Assembly (NCBI GenBank): GCA_030538255.1
Contig: JAUNUI010000005.1
Location: forward strand, 1-64,000
Reading direction: 5' to 3'
DNA from: Pelistega sp.
GTDB taxonomy: Bacteria > Pseudomonadota > Gammaproteobacteria > Burkholderiales > Burkholderiaceae_B
DNA: 64,000 nt
Made by a program: the position numbers and the translations under genes. Each line of letters begins with the position of its first letter. Position 1 is the stretch's first letter. The notes beneath the pieces were generated by a model. That model searched no databases, was not told the DNA's origin, and was given only the letters and a program-made list of their open reading frames with translations. Positions 47,814 to 59,700 of this stretch are shown piece after piece.

Positions 47814-48791
47814 TTAACTTTCTTCTGACTGCTTAGCATAACGATTCGCTAAGACAGCACACACCATTAATTGAATTTGATGGAAAATAATCAGGGGCAG
47901 AACAATTGCCCCAATCGCTTGCCCAGCAAAAATCACCTGCGCCATCGGCAGACCACTGGCAAGGCTTTTCTTCGAGCCGCCGAATACCAAAGTAATCTGA
48001 TCTTCACGCGAGAAGCCCACCCATTTGCCCAGATAGTGCGTGAAAGCCAAAACAATGGCCAGCATGATACAACTAATCACCGTCACGCTAATCAAGGCAT
48101 AGAGCGGCGTTTGCTGCCATAGACCTTCACTAACCGCTTGGGAAAAAGCCGCATAAACCACTAATAAAATTGTGCCTTGATCGACCCAGCGTAACAAGCT
48201 GGCATTACGAATAATCCAGCCCCCAAGCCAAGGACGTAAGAGGTGACCGACGACGAAGGGAACGAAAATTTGCATTACAATCTTGCCGATAGCAGCTAGA
48301 TTGAACTCAGGAATTTGACTGCTATATTCGGCCAGTAAGAACGCCACTAATAGGGGCGTTAAGAAAATACCGATAATACTAGAGGCCGAGGCACTGCAGA
48401 CAGCAGCGGCGACATTACCACGGGCAATCGAGGTAAAAGCGATTGCCGATTGCACCGTCGCGGGTAGAATACATAGATAGAGGACACCAAGATAGAGTTC
48501 TGGCGTGATGAAAGGGCGTAGAACGGGTCCTAATACCACCCCCATAATCGGGAAGAATATAAATGTCGTACTAAAAATCGCCGTATGCAAGCGCCAGTGA
48601 CTCGCACCCTTAATAATCGCCTCACGTGATAAGCGCGAACCATGTAAGAAAAATAGTAAGGCAATCGCTAAGTTGGTTACCCATGACATGGCCACAGCGG
48701 ACTGTCCTTGGACGGGTAATACCGTGGCAATAAGAACCGCTAAAATCAATAAATTAGTAAAACGATCAGGGATAAAACGGCGCAAATTCAT
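47814..48791 (-). CDS. Bile acid:sodium symporter family protein (YfeH-like)
   Basis: 325-residue membrane protein with about ten helices. The start MNLRRFIPDRFTNLLILAVLIATVLP and the motif LVFGGSKKSLASGLPMAQVIF are typical of the SBF-like YfeH group. A TTG start at 48851 would add 20 residues, but ATG 48791 matches the family N-terminus. Substrate unknown. It converges with dnaB. Confidence 0.84.
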   Translation of the reverse strand: MNLRRFIPDRFTNLLILAVLIATVLPVQGQSAVAMSWVTNLAIALLFFLHGSRLSREAIIKGASHWRLHTAIFSTTFIFFPIMGVVLGPVLRPFITPELYLGVLYLCILPATVQSAIAFTSIARGNVAAAVCSASASSIIGIFLTPLLVAFLLAEYSSQIPEFNLAAIGKIVMQIFVPFVVGHLLRPWLGGWIIRNASLLRWVDQGTILLVVYAAFSQAVSEGLWQQTPLYALISVTVISCIMLAIVLAFTHYLGKWVGFSREDQITLVFGGSKKSLASGLPMAQVIFAGQAIGAIVLPLIIFHQIQLMVCAVLANRYAKQSEES

Positions 48792-49159
48792 AGAGATAAC
48801 ACAGAGCAAATAAGAGTAAATAATAAGTATCTGAAGAAGTGTAACATCCAATGCAAAATGCGTCTATCGAAGGCGTAAGATGAATTAAAGTGAATTAATA
48901 AGCACAATCGAAAGTTCTAATTTCAGTTGATAGTTAGGTGCGGTTCTTAGGTTAAAAATAGGTAGCTAATATCGTGTATATTATAGAAATTAATACTTAG
49001 TTTCGCAAAATTTTTTAAGCTTGATTAAATAAATACCAACACTAATTTTAATTTGGTATATAATTTTCACGTAGCTAAAACAATATATATCTATACTATT
49101 TATCAATAGTGAAGCGTGTTGAGTACTTATTGATAAAATAATCAAGGGAACTTAGTAGA
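48792..49159. other. AT-rich intergenic and promoter region of the cdiB-cdiA locus
   Basis: Divergent gap of about 370 bp, clearly more AT-rich than the flanks. A consensus-like TATAAT at 49059-49064 with a weak CCAACA (49036-49041) 17 bp before it could be the locus promoter. No other gene seen. Confidence 0.4.
49036..49064 (+). promoter_or_regulatory. Possible promoter of the two-partner secretion operon
   Basis: Perfect -10 TATAAT with a poor -35; about 95 bp upstream of the transporter start. The weak -35 would suit an activator-dependent promoter. Confidence 0.35.
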
Positions 49160-50962
49160 ATGACTGCGCATTCTGTATTATGCTCTGGAGCGATAGTGAT
49201 GGCGCTCTCAATGCTATGTATATCCAGCGCTACTGCACAAATTCCTTCCTCCATTCCTACCCCGAACGCCGCTCAATTTGAAGAACAACGCCAACAACAA
49301 CGTGAGGCGCAGCAGCAGGCTCAACAGCAGACACGAAGCGATGTGCACTTAGATGCGCCCCCTCAAACTTTGCCCGTCCTAAATACCTTGTCAGCAATAG
49401 GGGATGAGACTCCATGTTTTCCGATTCACGCGATCAGTTTGCAAGGTGAAGAAGCAGGACGGTTTCAATTTATTCTCGCCGTGGCTGAACAGCGGGCTGG
49501 GTTTGTGCCAGGCCAGTGTGTCGGTGTGCAAGGGATAGACTTACTGAGTACCTATGCGCAGAATGCCTTGATTGATTATGGCTATACCACCAGTCGCGTC
49601 GCCATCGCACCACAAGATTTAGGGCAAGGTCACTTAGCCTTAACCGTCCTGCCAGGTTATGTGGGTGAGGTGACTATTAACCAAGCGGATGCGTCATCCA
49701 CACGATCCCACCGCATTGTTGGCTTGCAGAATGAGATCCCTGTCCAAAGCGGGGATGTTTTCAATCTGCGTGATATTGAGCAGGGCTTGGAGAATTACCG
49801 TCGCGTGCCAACGGTCCAGGCCACGGTGCGGATTGAAGGGGCTGATCGCCCCCAATACAGTGATATCCATGTGGATTGGCAACAGCGCCGCGTGCCCTTA
49901 CGCCTAAGCGTGGGCTTGGATAACTCAGGTAGTCAACACACAGGACGCTATGTTGGCAACACCACTTTATCGGGCGATGGCTTGCTGGGCTTAAGTGATT
50001 TATTTTATGTTTCTTATAACCGTAGCTTAGGTGATAAAGTCAGTTTACGTGACGATGCAGGGCATCGGACCGATAGCGGCACCGAGAGTTACTCGTTACA
50101 TTACTCCATTCCCTGGGGCTATTGGCAGATATTTTATAATCAAAGTTATTATCGCTATCATCAAGCGATTGCCGGGGCGTATGAGCATTACGACTATAAC
50201 GGTCGCAGTCTTAATCGTGAATTGGGCATCAGTCGTACCCTGTATCGAGATAATCAACGCAAAACCTTGGCCAGCGTCAAGCTGTGGCAGCGTCGCTCAC
50301 ATAACTACATTGCTGATGCTGAAGTGGATGTACAGCGCAAGAAGATGGGTGGCTGGCAAGCTACTCTTTCGCATAAAGAATTTATCGGTGCCAACACACT
50401 GGGGATTGATGTGTCATATCGGCGTGGCACGGGCTTATTAGGTAGTGAGCAGCCCGCCGAAAACCTTTTTGGTGAGGGCACCTCACGTATGCGCGTGATG
50501 ACGGCCGATGTACATTGGCATATGCCATTTCAACGAGGGCAAGAAACCTTTGCTTGGGATAGTCGTGTACATGCCCAATGGAATAAGACGCCCTTGGTTA
50601 CTCAAGATCAGTTAGCGATCGGTGGGCGTTATACGGTGCGCGGTTTTGATGGTGAGTTATATCTGATGGCGGAGCGAGGTTGGTATTGGCGCAATGATCT
50701 CATCTGGCAGTATCAGCCTAGTCATCAATTGTACCTAGGCCTTGATGTCGGGCGCGTTAGCGGCCCATCCGCACGGAACCTACTTGGTCAAACACTAGCG
50801 GGAGCGGTCGTGGGTCTGCGCGGTCAGTTCGCCCTAGGCGGTGATTCTGGCTCATGGGGGCAGTGGCACTATGATGTGTCGGTTGGCACACCGCTTAAAA
50901 AACCGTCGAATTTTAAAACCAAGAATACCACGATTAATTTTAACCTTAACTATGCGTTCTAG
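49160..50962 (+). CDS. Two-partner secretion outer-membrane transporter (CdiB/FhaC/ShlB family)
   Basis: Exports the adjacent giant exoprotein across the outer membrane. Signal peptide of about 26 residues ending SSATA. A polar Gln-rich stretch follows, then a POTRA_2 domain (about 85-165, CFPIHAISLQGEE) and the ShlB 16-strand barrel domain (about 240-600), including the L6-loop-type VRGFDGELYLMAERGWYWRND and a C-terminal strand ending in Phe (NFNLNYAF). Cys pair CFPI and GQCVGVQ is typical of the POTRA1 region. Length 600 residues. The exoprotein gene starts 158 bp downstream, so the order is B then A, as in E. coli cdiBA rather than Burkholderia bcpAIOB. Confidence 0.92.
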   Translation: MTAHSVLCSGAIVMALSMLCISSATAQIPSSIPTPNAAQFEEQRQQQREAQQQAQQQTRSDVHLDAPPQTLPVLNTLSAIGDETPCFPIHAISLQGEEAGRFQFILAVAEQRAGFVPGQCVGVQGIDLLSTYAQNALIDYGYTTSRVAIAPQDLGQGHLALTVLPGYVGEVTINQADASSTRSHRIVGLQNEIPVQSGDVFNLRDIEQGLENYRRVPTVQATVRIEGADRPQYSDIHVDWQQRRVPLRLSVGLDNSGSQHTGRYVGNTTLSGDGLLGLSDLFYVSYNRSLGDKVSLRDDAGHRTDSGTESYSLHYSIPWGYWQIFYNQSYYRYHQAIAGAYEHYDYNGRSLNRELGISRTLYRDNQRKTLASVKLWQRRSHNYIADAEVDVQRKKMGGWQATLSHKEFIGANTLGIDVSYRRGTGLLGSEQPAENLFGEGTSRMRVMTADVHWHMPFQRGQETFAWDSRVHAQWNKTPLVTQDQLAIGGRYTVRGFDGELYLMAERGWYWRNDLIWQYQPSHQLYLGLDVGRVSGPSARNLLGQTLAGAVVGLRGQFALGGDSGSWGQWHYDVSVGTPLKKPSNFKTKNTTINFNLNYAF

Positions 50963-51120
50963 TGAACTAAAGTGATGGTCTTGTGGCGGTATCTGATGTG
51001 GGTCGTGACAGCAGTTAGAACGGCAACTAACAATACGCGTGACACGATTACCTACTACCTAACGACACTGCATAACGATAGTTAATATACAAAATTATTT
51101 TTAATCAACGCCGTGGCCAG

Positions 51121-53787
51121 ATGACGGTGGTGAGTGATGTGGCGATGGGTCAAGGGAAGACGACGGGTGAGCGTCGCGTAGACGGTGGTGTGGCAGGTGC
51201 CTCCAGAGCCTTATATGTGCGCGTTAAAGCGGTTTGCTTAGGTGTATTTGTGGCACTGGGCATGTTATCCATGATGAGCTTGCCGATTGGTGAGGCACAC
51301 GCGCAAATCCGTGCGGATAAATCCGCCCCTGGTCATCAGCAAGCCACCGTGTTGCAGACGGCCAATGGCTTAGCGCAAGTGAATATTCAGACCCCGACTG
51401 CCGCGGGCGTGTCGGTGAATCAATTCAGTCAGTTTGATGTGCAGCGTCAAGGGGCTATTTTAAACAATAGCCGCCAGCAGACGCGGACCCAACTGGCGGG
51501 TTGGGTGCAAGGTAATCCGCACCTGGCGCGCGGTGAGGCGACTATCATTGTGAACCAAGTTAACAGTCGCCAGCCGAGTCACGTACAGGGATTTGTTGAG
51601 GTGGCGGGGCGGCGCGCTGAGGTGGTGGTGGCCAATCCTGCGGGCATTGCGGTGAATGGTGGGGGCTTTATTAATGCGCAGGGCGTGACCTTGGCAACGG
51701 GTCAGGCGCAGCTCAATGCCCAAGGACAACTGACGGGGATGGCGGTAAACCAAGGGGTCATTCAGATTGGCGCCCAAGGCTTGAACACTAAAGACGCCAA
51801 CTATACGCAACTGATTGCCAAGGCGGCGCAGGTGCAAGGGGGCGTATGGGCCAATGATCTGAGTGTCGCGACAGGGGAGCAACACGTTAAGTTTGACGGT
51901 AAAGACCTCAATCAATCGGCCAAACTAAAACAACAAGCGGCGAAGGACAGCAATACACACACCACACCAGCGCTTGCCATTGATGTGGCGCACTTGGGTG
52001 GCATGTATGCCAATTCCATTGTGCTGGTGAGTAATGATAAGGGCGTGGGGGTGAATAATGCGGGGCAGCTGTATGCGGGCAAGGGGAGTTTACAGCTCAG
52101 TGCCGATGGTAAGCTGAGCAATACGGGCGAGATGATTGCGTCACCTGCCGCTAGTAACACGGCAGCCACCAGCCCGACCGCTCAACGTTCTGGTATTCAG
52201 CTGATTGCCGCGTCCATCGACAACCGGGGCACGGTGGCATCGCAAAACGTGGCCGTAAAAACCGCACAACTGAAAAACCAAGGCGGCTTGATCACGGCCA
52301 GTCATGAGCTTAAGAGTCGCTCAGTGCAGCTTGAGAACACGCATCAAGGTCAGATTGTTGCGGGCCGCGTGGATGTGCAGGCGCAGGCTATCACTAACCG
52401 AGACGCTGCCATTACACAAACAGGCCAACAAGATCTCGTGCTGAAGACGGCGACGTTAACGAATAGCGGCCAAGTGGGTGCGAGCCTCTCCGTCAAGGAA
52501 GACACAGCAGTTCCGCCGCCAACCCAGGGTGGCCCATCCCCTCAAGCGCGTCCTCACACTGGCGTGACACAAACACCAAGTAGCGGCACGGCGGCGGGTA
52601 CCGTTCAGATTCAAGCGACCCCAGCGCCCGTCTTAGCCGATGGACAATTGATTGCCACACAAAGTTTGGTGAATGAGGGCGGGGTCATCACCGCGAATGG
52701 TGAACTGCATGCTCATGTGAGCGAGGACGTGAATAACCGTGGCGCTATCCAGGTCAAGACCTTTACCGCATCCGGCGAGCGCTTGCAGAACGCAGGTCGG
52801 CTAGTGGCGCAGGACTTGCGCCTACAGCATGCGCATATTAACAATACAAAAGGCGCTATTTACTCACCAAATGCGATTACCTTAACGACACAGACCCTCA
52901 CGAACCGTGCGGGTCAGATCGCGACGCAAGGGGCGTTAACCCTCAATAATGTGGGTTTGTTAGACAATACGCAAGGGGAATTAGCGGCTGCGCAAGCGGT
53001 GACGATTGGCACCGATTCACTGCGCAATGATCATGGGCAGGTCAATGCAGGCGGTCAGATGGATGTTCGTGTTAAGACGAGCTTGCAAGATCAGGCAGGG
53101 CAATGGACGACGCCAGGAACACTGCGCCTGACGGCAGGTGGACTCCTGGGTGAAAACACAGAAATACGTACAGGCGGTGCATTGACGGTATCGACCACAG
53201 GACAATTGCAGCTGAATCACGCCAAGGTACAGAGTGCGCAAGCGATTGCATTGACAGGCGCACAGTTGACTCTGCAGGGTGCCGAGGTTGTAGGGCAGGC
53301 ACTTGATCTACACACCGCTGGGGCATTGAACAGTGAAGCGGCGCATGTGCACACCACGAACGTGCGCCTAGAAGCGGGTGATTGGCAAAATGCCCGAGGA
53401 CGTATATTGGCGACCCATACTGCCGCCATTCGTGCGCGTTCTTTGGATAATCATGCGGGACAGGTACAGAGTGGGGGCGATCTCACCGTACAGCTGGATA
53501 AGGCCTTGACGAATCAAGCAGGTACACTACTGGCAGGTAAAGCCTTGCAGTTAGCAGCGCACACCGTCCAGTCAAAGCAAGGCACAATTGCCGCGCAGGG
53601 CCCCGTGCACCTAGCGATAGAGGAATTATTTCATCAAGATGGTGGCGTGATGCGGTCAAATCGTGAATTGACACTCTCGAGTCGCCGTTTTGATAATACG
53701 GGTGGTCGATTAGAAAGCACCAATAATCTTGAGCTGAACGTGCGTGACACCATAAACAATACCCAAGGGCAGATACAGTCTGGGTAA
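51121..53787 (+). CDS. CdiA/FhaB-type exoprotein, N-terminal part (before ochre codon)
   Basis: N-terminal piece of a giant two-partner-secretion exoprotein. An extended signal peptide of about 61 residues (hydrophobic core CLGVFVALGMLSMMSLPIG, cleavage AHA-QI) is followed by the TPS haemagglutination-activity domain (about 65-320), with NPHLARGEA at 132 and NPAGIAVNGGG at 172, the usual NPNL and NPxGI motifs. Then begins the FHA repeat stretch (LTNRAGQIATQG, LDNTQGELAAAQA and so on). The frame ends at TAA 53785-53787; the same frame continues without a gap (SG-stop-DIVLQSQGALNN), so this is one coding region with a premature stop. If real, the product (888 residues) would be a short secreted protein lacking the toxin end. 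Confidence 0.9.
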   Translation: MTVVSDVAMGQGKTTGERRVDGGVAGASRALYVRVKAVCLGVFVALGMLSMMSLPIGEAHAQIRADKSAPGHQQATVLQTANGLAQVNIQTPTAAGVSVNQFSQFDVQRQGAILNNSRQQTRTQLAGWVQGNPHLARGEATIIVNQVNSRQPSHVQGFVEVAGRRAEVVVANPAGIAVNGGGFINAQGVTLATGQAQLNAQGQLTGMAVNQGVIQIGAQGLNTKDANYTQLIAKAAQVQGGVWANDLSVATGEQHVKFDGKDLNQSAKLKQQAAKDSNTHTTPALAIDVAHLGGMYANSIVLVSNDKGVGVNNAGQLYAGKGSLQLSADGKLSNTGEMIASPAASNTAATSPTAQRSGIQLIAASIDNRGTVASQNVAVKTAQLKNQGGLITASHELKSRSVQLENTHQGQIVAGRVDVQAQAITNRDAAITQTGQQDLVLKTATLTNSGQVGASLSVKEDTAVPPPTQGGPSPQARPHTGVTQTPSSGTAAGTVQIQATPAPVLADGQLIATQSLVNEGGVITANGELHAHVSEDVNNRGAIQVKTFTASGERLQNAGRLVAQDLRLQHAHINNTKGAIYSPNAITLTTQTLTNRAGQIATQGALTLNNVGLLDNTQGELAAAQAVTIGTDSLRNDHGQVNAGGQMDVRVKTSLQDQAGQWTTPGTLRLTAGGLLGENTEIRTGGALTVSTTGQLQLNHAKVQSAQAIALTGAQLTLQGAEVVGQALDLHTAGALNSEAAHVHTTNVRLEAGDWQNARGRILATHTAAIRARSLDNHAGQVQSGGDLTVQLDKALTNQAGTLLAGKALQLAAHTVQSKQGTIAAQGPVHLAIEELFHQDGGVMRSNRELTLSSRRFDNTGGRLESTNNLELNVRDTINNTQGQIQSG

Positions 53788-56700
53788 GATATTGTCTTAC
53801 AGAGCCAGGGGGCGTTGAACAACACGGCGGGCCGTCTGATTGCAGATGGCAAGCTCTCCATGACGGCTCAAGCCGTCCAGAGTGAACGTGGCACGATTTC
53901 TGCTCAGGGTGATCTCCTCATGACTGTAGAGGAAGGAATCGTTCTTGACCAAGGGCAGCTGTTCAGTGATAAAAATCTGCACCTTCAATCGACGACGCTA
54001 AGTGCTGATAAGGCCAAACTGGGTGCACAAGGTCAGCTACAGGTCACCGCAACGCAAGGTGCGCGCACCCAAGGCAGTGAATGGCGTGTTGGGGATGCTC
54101 TCACCTTGAATGCCAAGCAGATTGATCTCACGGGTGCTCGGGTGGCTGCCGAGTCACTGGCGTTGCGCGCACAAGACGCATTAACGAGCCAGGGCAGTCT
54201 GCTGGTGGCGGAACAAGATGCCACACTGGCGGCGCATACCCTCACCACCTCACAGGCTACCGTATCGGCGGGTAAGACCCTGAGTTTACGTGCGGTGGAT
54301 CGCTTGACGAATGAAGCAGGTACTTTGGTGGCCAATGAGGCCTTGACGCTTCACACGAAAACCATGCTTAACGCGCAAGGGCAGGTTTCTGGGGGTAAGC
54401 ACCTAACGTTGAGCGCATCAGAGACGCTGGATAACCAGGCGGGTAAGCTCCTGTCAGGCGGCGAGGCACAGTTGCGGGTCGGTCAGTTAGAGAATCATCA
54501 GGGGAAGCTTCATACGCAATCGCAACTCACCATTGAGGCGACGCGAGGTATGGATAGCCAGCAGAGCGAGATCGTGGCGGGAGGACCTGTGCAGATAAGC
54601 GCGCAGAGCGATATGCGTTTGGGTGGGCTCGTGGTCAGTGGTGACGCGTTGAGCATTCAAGCTGGCGACCTCTCGCTGGACACGGCACATACACAAGCGC
54701 AGCAATTGCACGTAAAAAGTGCTGGCGATTTGTCACTGAGTGACAGCACACTCCTGGCTCAAACCGATGCACACCTACACGCAGGTAATCATTTGCGTGT
54801 CAATAAAACGCAGTTACAAGCCCGTGATGCCATAGAACTCTCGGCAGGTCAGGATGCGGATTTTACCCAGTCGAGCGTGATGAGTGAAGTGGGGCGACTC
54901 CTTCTAACGGCACACCAGAGCCATCAAACACAGACAAGCCTAGCGGCCCATGCCCTGGATATGCAGTTAAGGGGTGATTTGCACGCTAGTCAGGGGCAAT
55001 GGCAAGCGAAACAGGATTTACACCTTGATGCGCAGTCGATGACACTGTCCCAGATGAAGACGGTGGCGCAGTCGGTGGCTATGCAAACGCTGGGCGATGT
55101 GAATCACCAGGCGAGTGTGTTGGTGGCTGAGGGTGATGTGCACCTATCAGCGCACAAGGTGACGAATCGTGACGGACAAATGATTGCGGGTGGTCGTGCG
55201 ACGGTGTTAGCGACAGGGCAAGTGGACAATCAGAAAGGACGCATTGCCGCTGACAACTCGCTACAGATTCAGGCCGACGCCCTCACGAACCAAGAGGGTC
55301 AACTCTCCAGTGCGCAGGCGGTGGATATCGCCGTCAAGCAGCGCTTGGATAATACGCAAGGCACCATCTTAGCCGCCAAGCAGGTCAACATTGGTGCACA
55401 GAGCGTGCGTAACCAGGCGGGGCAAGTGTCAGCAGGAGAGGATTTAACGATTGTTGCCACAGGAACGGTCGATAACCAAGCGGGTTTACTGGTCTCGGAT
55501 AACACTATCCGTCTACATCAAAATCACTTACGGAACACCCAGGGTCAACTGCATGCGGGTGGCGGTATCCAGATTCAGGCGTCTCAGGGCATAGAAAGTC
55601 AGGCGAGTGAAATCATCGCTAATCAGGCGATTCAGATGGTCACGCAAGGTACTATCACCCAAGGTGGTTTACTGTCGGCGCAAGAGACGCTGAACATCAA
55701 TGCCAAGCAATTACGTCATCAAGACGCACAAGTACAATCTTCAACCATTGTCGCGACGACACAGGAAGATATGAGTGTTAGCGATAGCACCTTGGTGGCG
55801 CAAGCGGGCATTACGCTGAATGTGGGCACGGACATGGGACTGTCCGCCGCGCAGATTCAAGCCCGTGAGGCGATTGATCTACACGCACAGCAGCAACTCA
55901 CCGTTAGCGATACCATAGTCAACAGTACCCATAACACCATTCGCTTAACGGCTCACGATAGCCAACAGCAGGGCAGTACCTTGGTGGCGGATGCCATCAC
56001 TGCGCAGTTAGGGGGTGCACTGAACGCTAAAGAAAGCCAATGGTTTGCCGATAAGGCCTTAACGGTGACGGCCAAGGCCATCGCTCAAGAGAAGGTCACG
56101 CTAGTGGCCGAGAACCTGGCGATAAGGGCTGATAAGACCCTGACGAGTCAGCACAGCCAATGGCTTGCCGATAAAGCCTTAAGCGTAAAAGCATACACCA
56201 TTGAACATATTGACGGCAAGAGTCGTGGCGCCACTGTGGCACTCACGGCTTTAGGCCATATCGATCATCAGCGCAGTGTGATGGTAGCGGATGAGGCCAT
56301 CACGATACGTGCACAAGGCGTAAATAACCAAGCGGGTACGCTATCGGCAGGCACCACCCTCGGTGTTGAGGCCGCTGAGGTGCTGAATAATCAAGCGGGG
56401 CTGATCGTTGCCGATAGCACTGTGAATGTTCAGACGACGACGTTCAACAACCATTCGGGTGATATCGCCAGTGGTGAACACCTGACACTGAAGGTTGCAG
56501 ACCACCTGGATAATCAAGCAGGGCGTATCGCGAGTGCCCAACAGGCCGGCTTGACAGTAGGTTCGCTGAATAACAGCCAACAGGGAAGTATTTCGGCTGG
56601 TAACGAGGCGAGCATCGCGGCAGCACAATCCGTGATCAATCAGTCGGGGACGATTGTGGCGAATCAGGCCTTGAGGATAGCGGCACAGGATGTGGATAAC

Positions 56701-59700
56701 CGTGCTGGACAGCTCTCAGGCGGTCAAGGTATTGACATCAAGGCGCAAGGGGAGCTGAATAATCACTCAGGTTTACTGGTCTCGGATAAGCACCTGACCT
56801 TAACATTAGGGCAATTAGACAATAGCCACGGTAAGCTTCATGCGAAAACCGATGCGGTGATCGACGCCACGAAGGACATACGTAATCTAGACGGTGAGAT
56901 ACTGGCGGGACAACACGTTCAAGTGCACGCATTAGGTGAGGTCGTTAATAGTGGTTTGATGTCAGCCCAGCAGAAATTAACGCTAGACGCTCAGATGATT
57001 GCGCAGCAAGGCGGACGCTTGCAAGGGAATGTGGTGCAGCTTAAGGCCCAAGAGAACATGACGATGCGTGACAACAGTCGTGTGGTGGCGCAGACGACGG
57101 CCGATCTGTCCGCAGGCCAAGATATTCTTCTTGACCACACGCAGGTGCACGCCAAGGGTGATATAGACGTACAGGCAAAGCGCCACGCCCTAATGAACGC
57201 GAGTGAGATTCATAGCCAAGCGGGTCAACTGAGGCTGTCGGTCAGAGCCCTTGATCAGCATGAAAGTAGCCTGGGTGCGCGGGATATCCGCCTTGAGGCA
57301 ACGGGTGCTGTGAACGCCAAAGAAGGCCAATGGCTTGCGGACAAGACGCTGACGCTGTTGGGCGATACGTTTACGCTGTTTAAGATGAAGACAGCGGCAG
57401 ACATAGTGGACATCACGGCAACAACTGCGTTAAATCATCAGCAAAGCACATTGATGGCTAAAGAATCCCTTGGTGTTCACACGGAAAACCTCACCAATAC
57501 GCAGAGTCAATTAGCCGCAGGCGAACACCTTACCTTGAACGCCCGTCAGCAGCTTAGCAACCAAGGCGGCACTATACTGGCGGAGCGTAATCTAAGGGTC
57601 AATACAGCACGTGTGGATAATCAAGGCGGCAAACTGTCGGCTAAGCAGGACTTGAGCATACGTGCACAACAGGGCGTACATAATCAGGGTGGCACGTTGG
57701 TAGCGGACGAGAAACTCACACTGAACACACCCGTCTTAGAAAATCGCGGCGGAATCCTTTCCGCAGGGGACGATGCACAACTGACGATCAGTCAAGCGTT
57801 CTCGAATCAACACGGTACCCTGGTGTCCGATAACAACATTCAGTTGAACACAGCCCACCTTGATAATACCCAAGGGAAAGTGCATGCCAAGGGGGATGTC
57901 CGTCTTGAGCTTGCGCAGTCCTTGACGAATAATAGCGGTGAGCTCTTAGCCGGCAAGACCCTGACGATTGCGGATCCCGCGAAAACACCAGCACAGCGCC
58001 GTCTACGGATTGAGCAAGATGCTCACGGTATTTTACAGGGCAATGCAGGGACGACGATTGTTGCACAGACACTGGACAGTCAAGCCCGCGTAGAAACCCC
58101 TGGTCATTTACACCTGGATGTGGTGAAGGGTTTAAGGAATGTGGGCGGCCTACAAGCGGGCGGTGATCTCTCCGTCGTGACGCAAGAAGCCTTCCATAAT
58201 GCCCATACGATGTATAGCCCTCACGCCTTAACGATCCAGGCGAGCACGGTGCATAATGCCGCCACAGGTGAGCTGGCAGGGGAAACCGCCGTGACGGTGA
58301 CGGCCAGTGCGGGGGATGTGATAAATCGCGGCTTGATCAACAGCAATGGCACCACCACCGTCAAAGCCACAGGCACCGTGGAGAATGTGGGCACAGGTCG
58401 GATTTATGGTGACCATGTCAAGATCCAGGCTAAAACCCTTCTGAATCGAGAGGAAGCCCAGGCCGATGGGTCACGCAAAGCGGCCGTGATTGCAGGACGC
58501 GAGCAGGTTGATATTGGCGTAGAGACGCTGAACAACCGTGAAGAGGCCTTAATTTTTAGTGGCGGAAAGTTAGCGATAGGGCGTCATATGGATGCCTATG
58601 GAGATGCTCAAGGACAGGCGACGCGTCTGATCAATAGCGGTGCCACGATTGAATCCATGGGGGACATGCGGATAGTCGCGGGCACGGTTCATAATCTGAA
58701 TCCACATGTGGAGGTGACAAGCGTCCAAGTTGGTCCCGTTGAGAAATTGGGCTATGTTGTCCATGAAGCACGTAGTTATGAAACACGTGTAGATAAAAAA
58801 GAGCTAAAACTCGTCTCTTGGTCGCGTCCTGACATGTGGGTCAGTAAAGAACCAGGTGACTATGCGAAATTGATTCCAGGGGAAACGCCGCTATGGAGCA
58901 TTGATGCGGCAGGTTGCCATTATCTTTATCATAGGCTTTGTAGGCCTTTATCTGATAATACGGAGCTTGCAAACTTTGAGAAATACGCACCTGATAATCC
59001 TGCGTGGGCGTATTTTGGGATCACCCCTGGGATTACCCATGAACCTCACAAACCCGTGGCACCACAGGCGCCTGAGGTGGATGATCCCAGAGGATGTTCT
59101 CAACACTTTAATACCCTGGATCGAGAAATGTGCCAAGCGGATGTGGATGCCTGGATAAACTATCGACAAGCCTATGCAAACTATCAAACCAATCTTGCTG
59201 CTTATCAAGACGCGCATCAGGCCTGGATGGTAGAGGATGGCCCCCGTTGGTTCCAGTTAAATCAAGCCTTAACGGCGTACAATAAAAAATTTCAGCATCG
59301 GTTTGAGCATGAATATACGGAGTATTGGATTAACCGTACGACCCATGAGGATCAGGTGGTCAGTTCACGTCCTGGCGATATCATCGCGGGCGGTAATTTA
59401 ACGATTGATGCGGACTCCCTCGTGAGTGATAAGAGTCGTATCGTGGCGGGGCAGGCCTTACAAGTCAATGCAGGCCGCATTCAACATATTGACCTCAAGG
59501 GGACAAGAGTCGTTACAGATCAAGGGAGGAGTCGTTATTCATGGGAAGAGCATCATGGTGGTTTTGGTGGTGATTCCTTCAGTCGGGAGTATGATACGCC
59601 TGTGCCGTTCCAATCCGTGCGTCAGGAAACGATTGATCTGCCTGTATCGGTGTATCAAGCGTATACCACGTTAAGCCCCAGTGGCACGACACCGGCGCAA

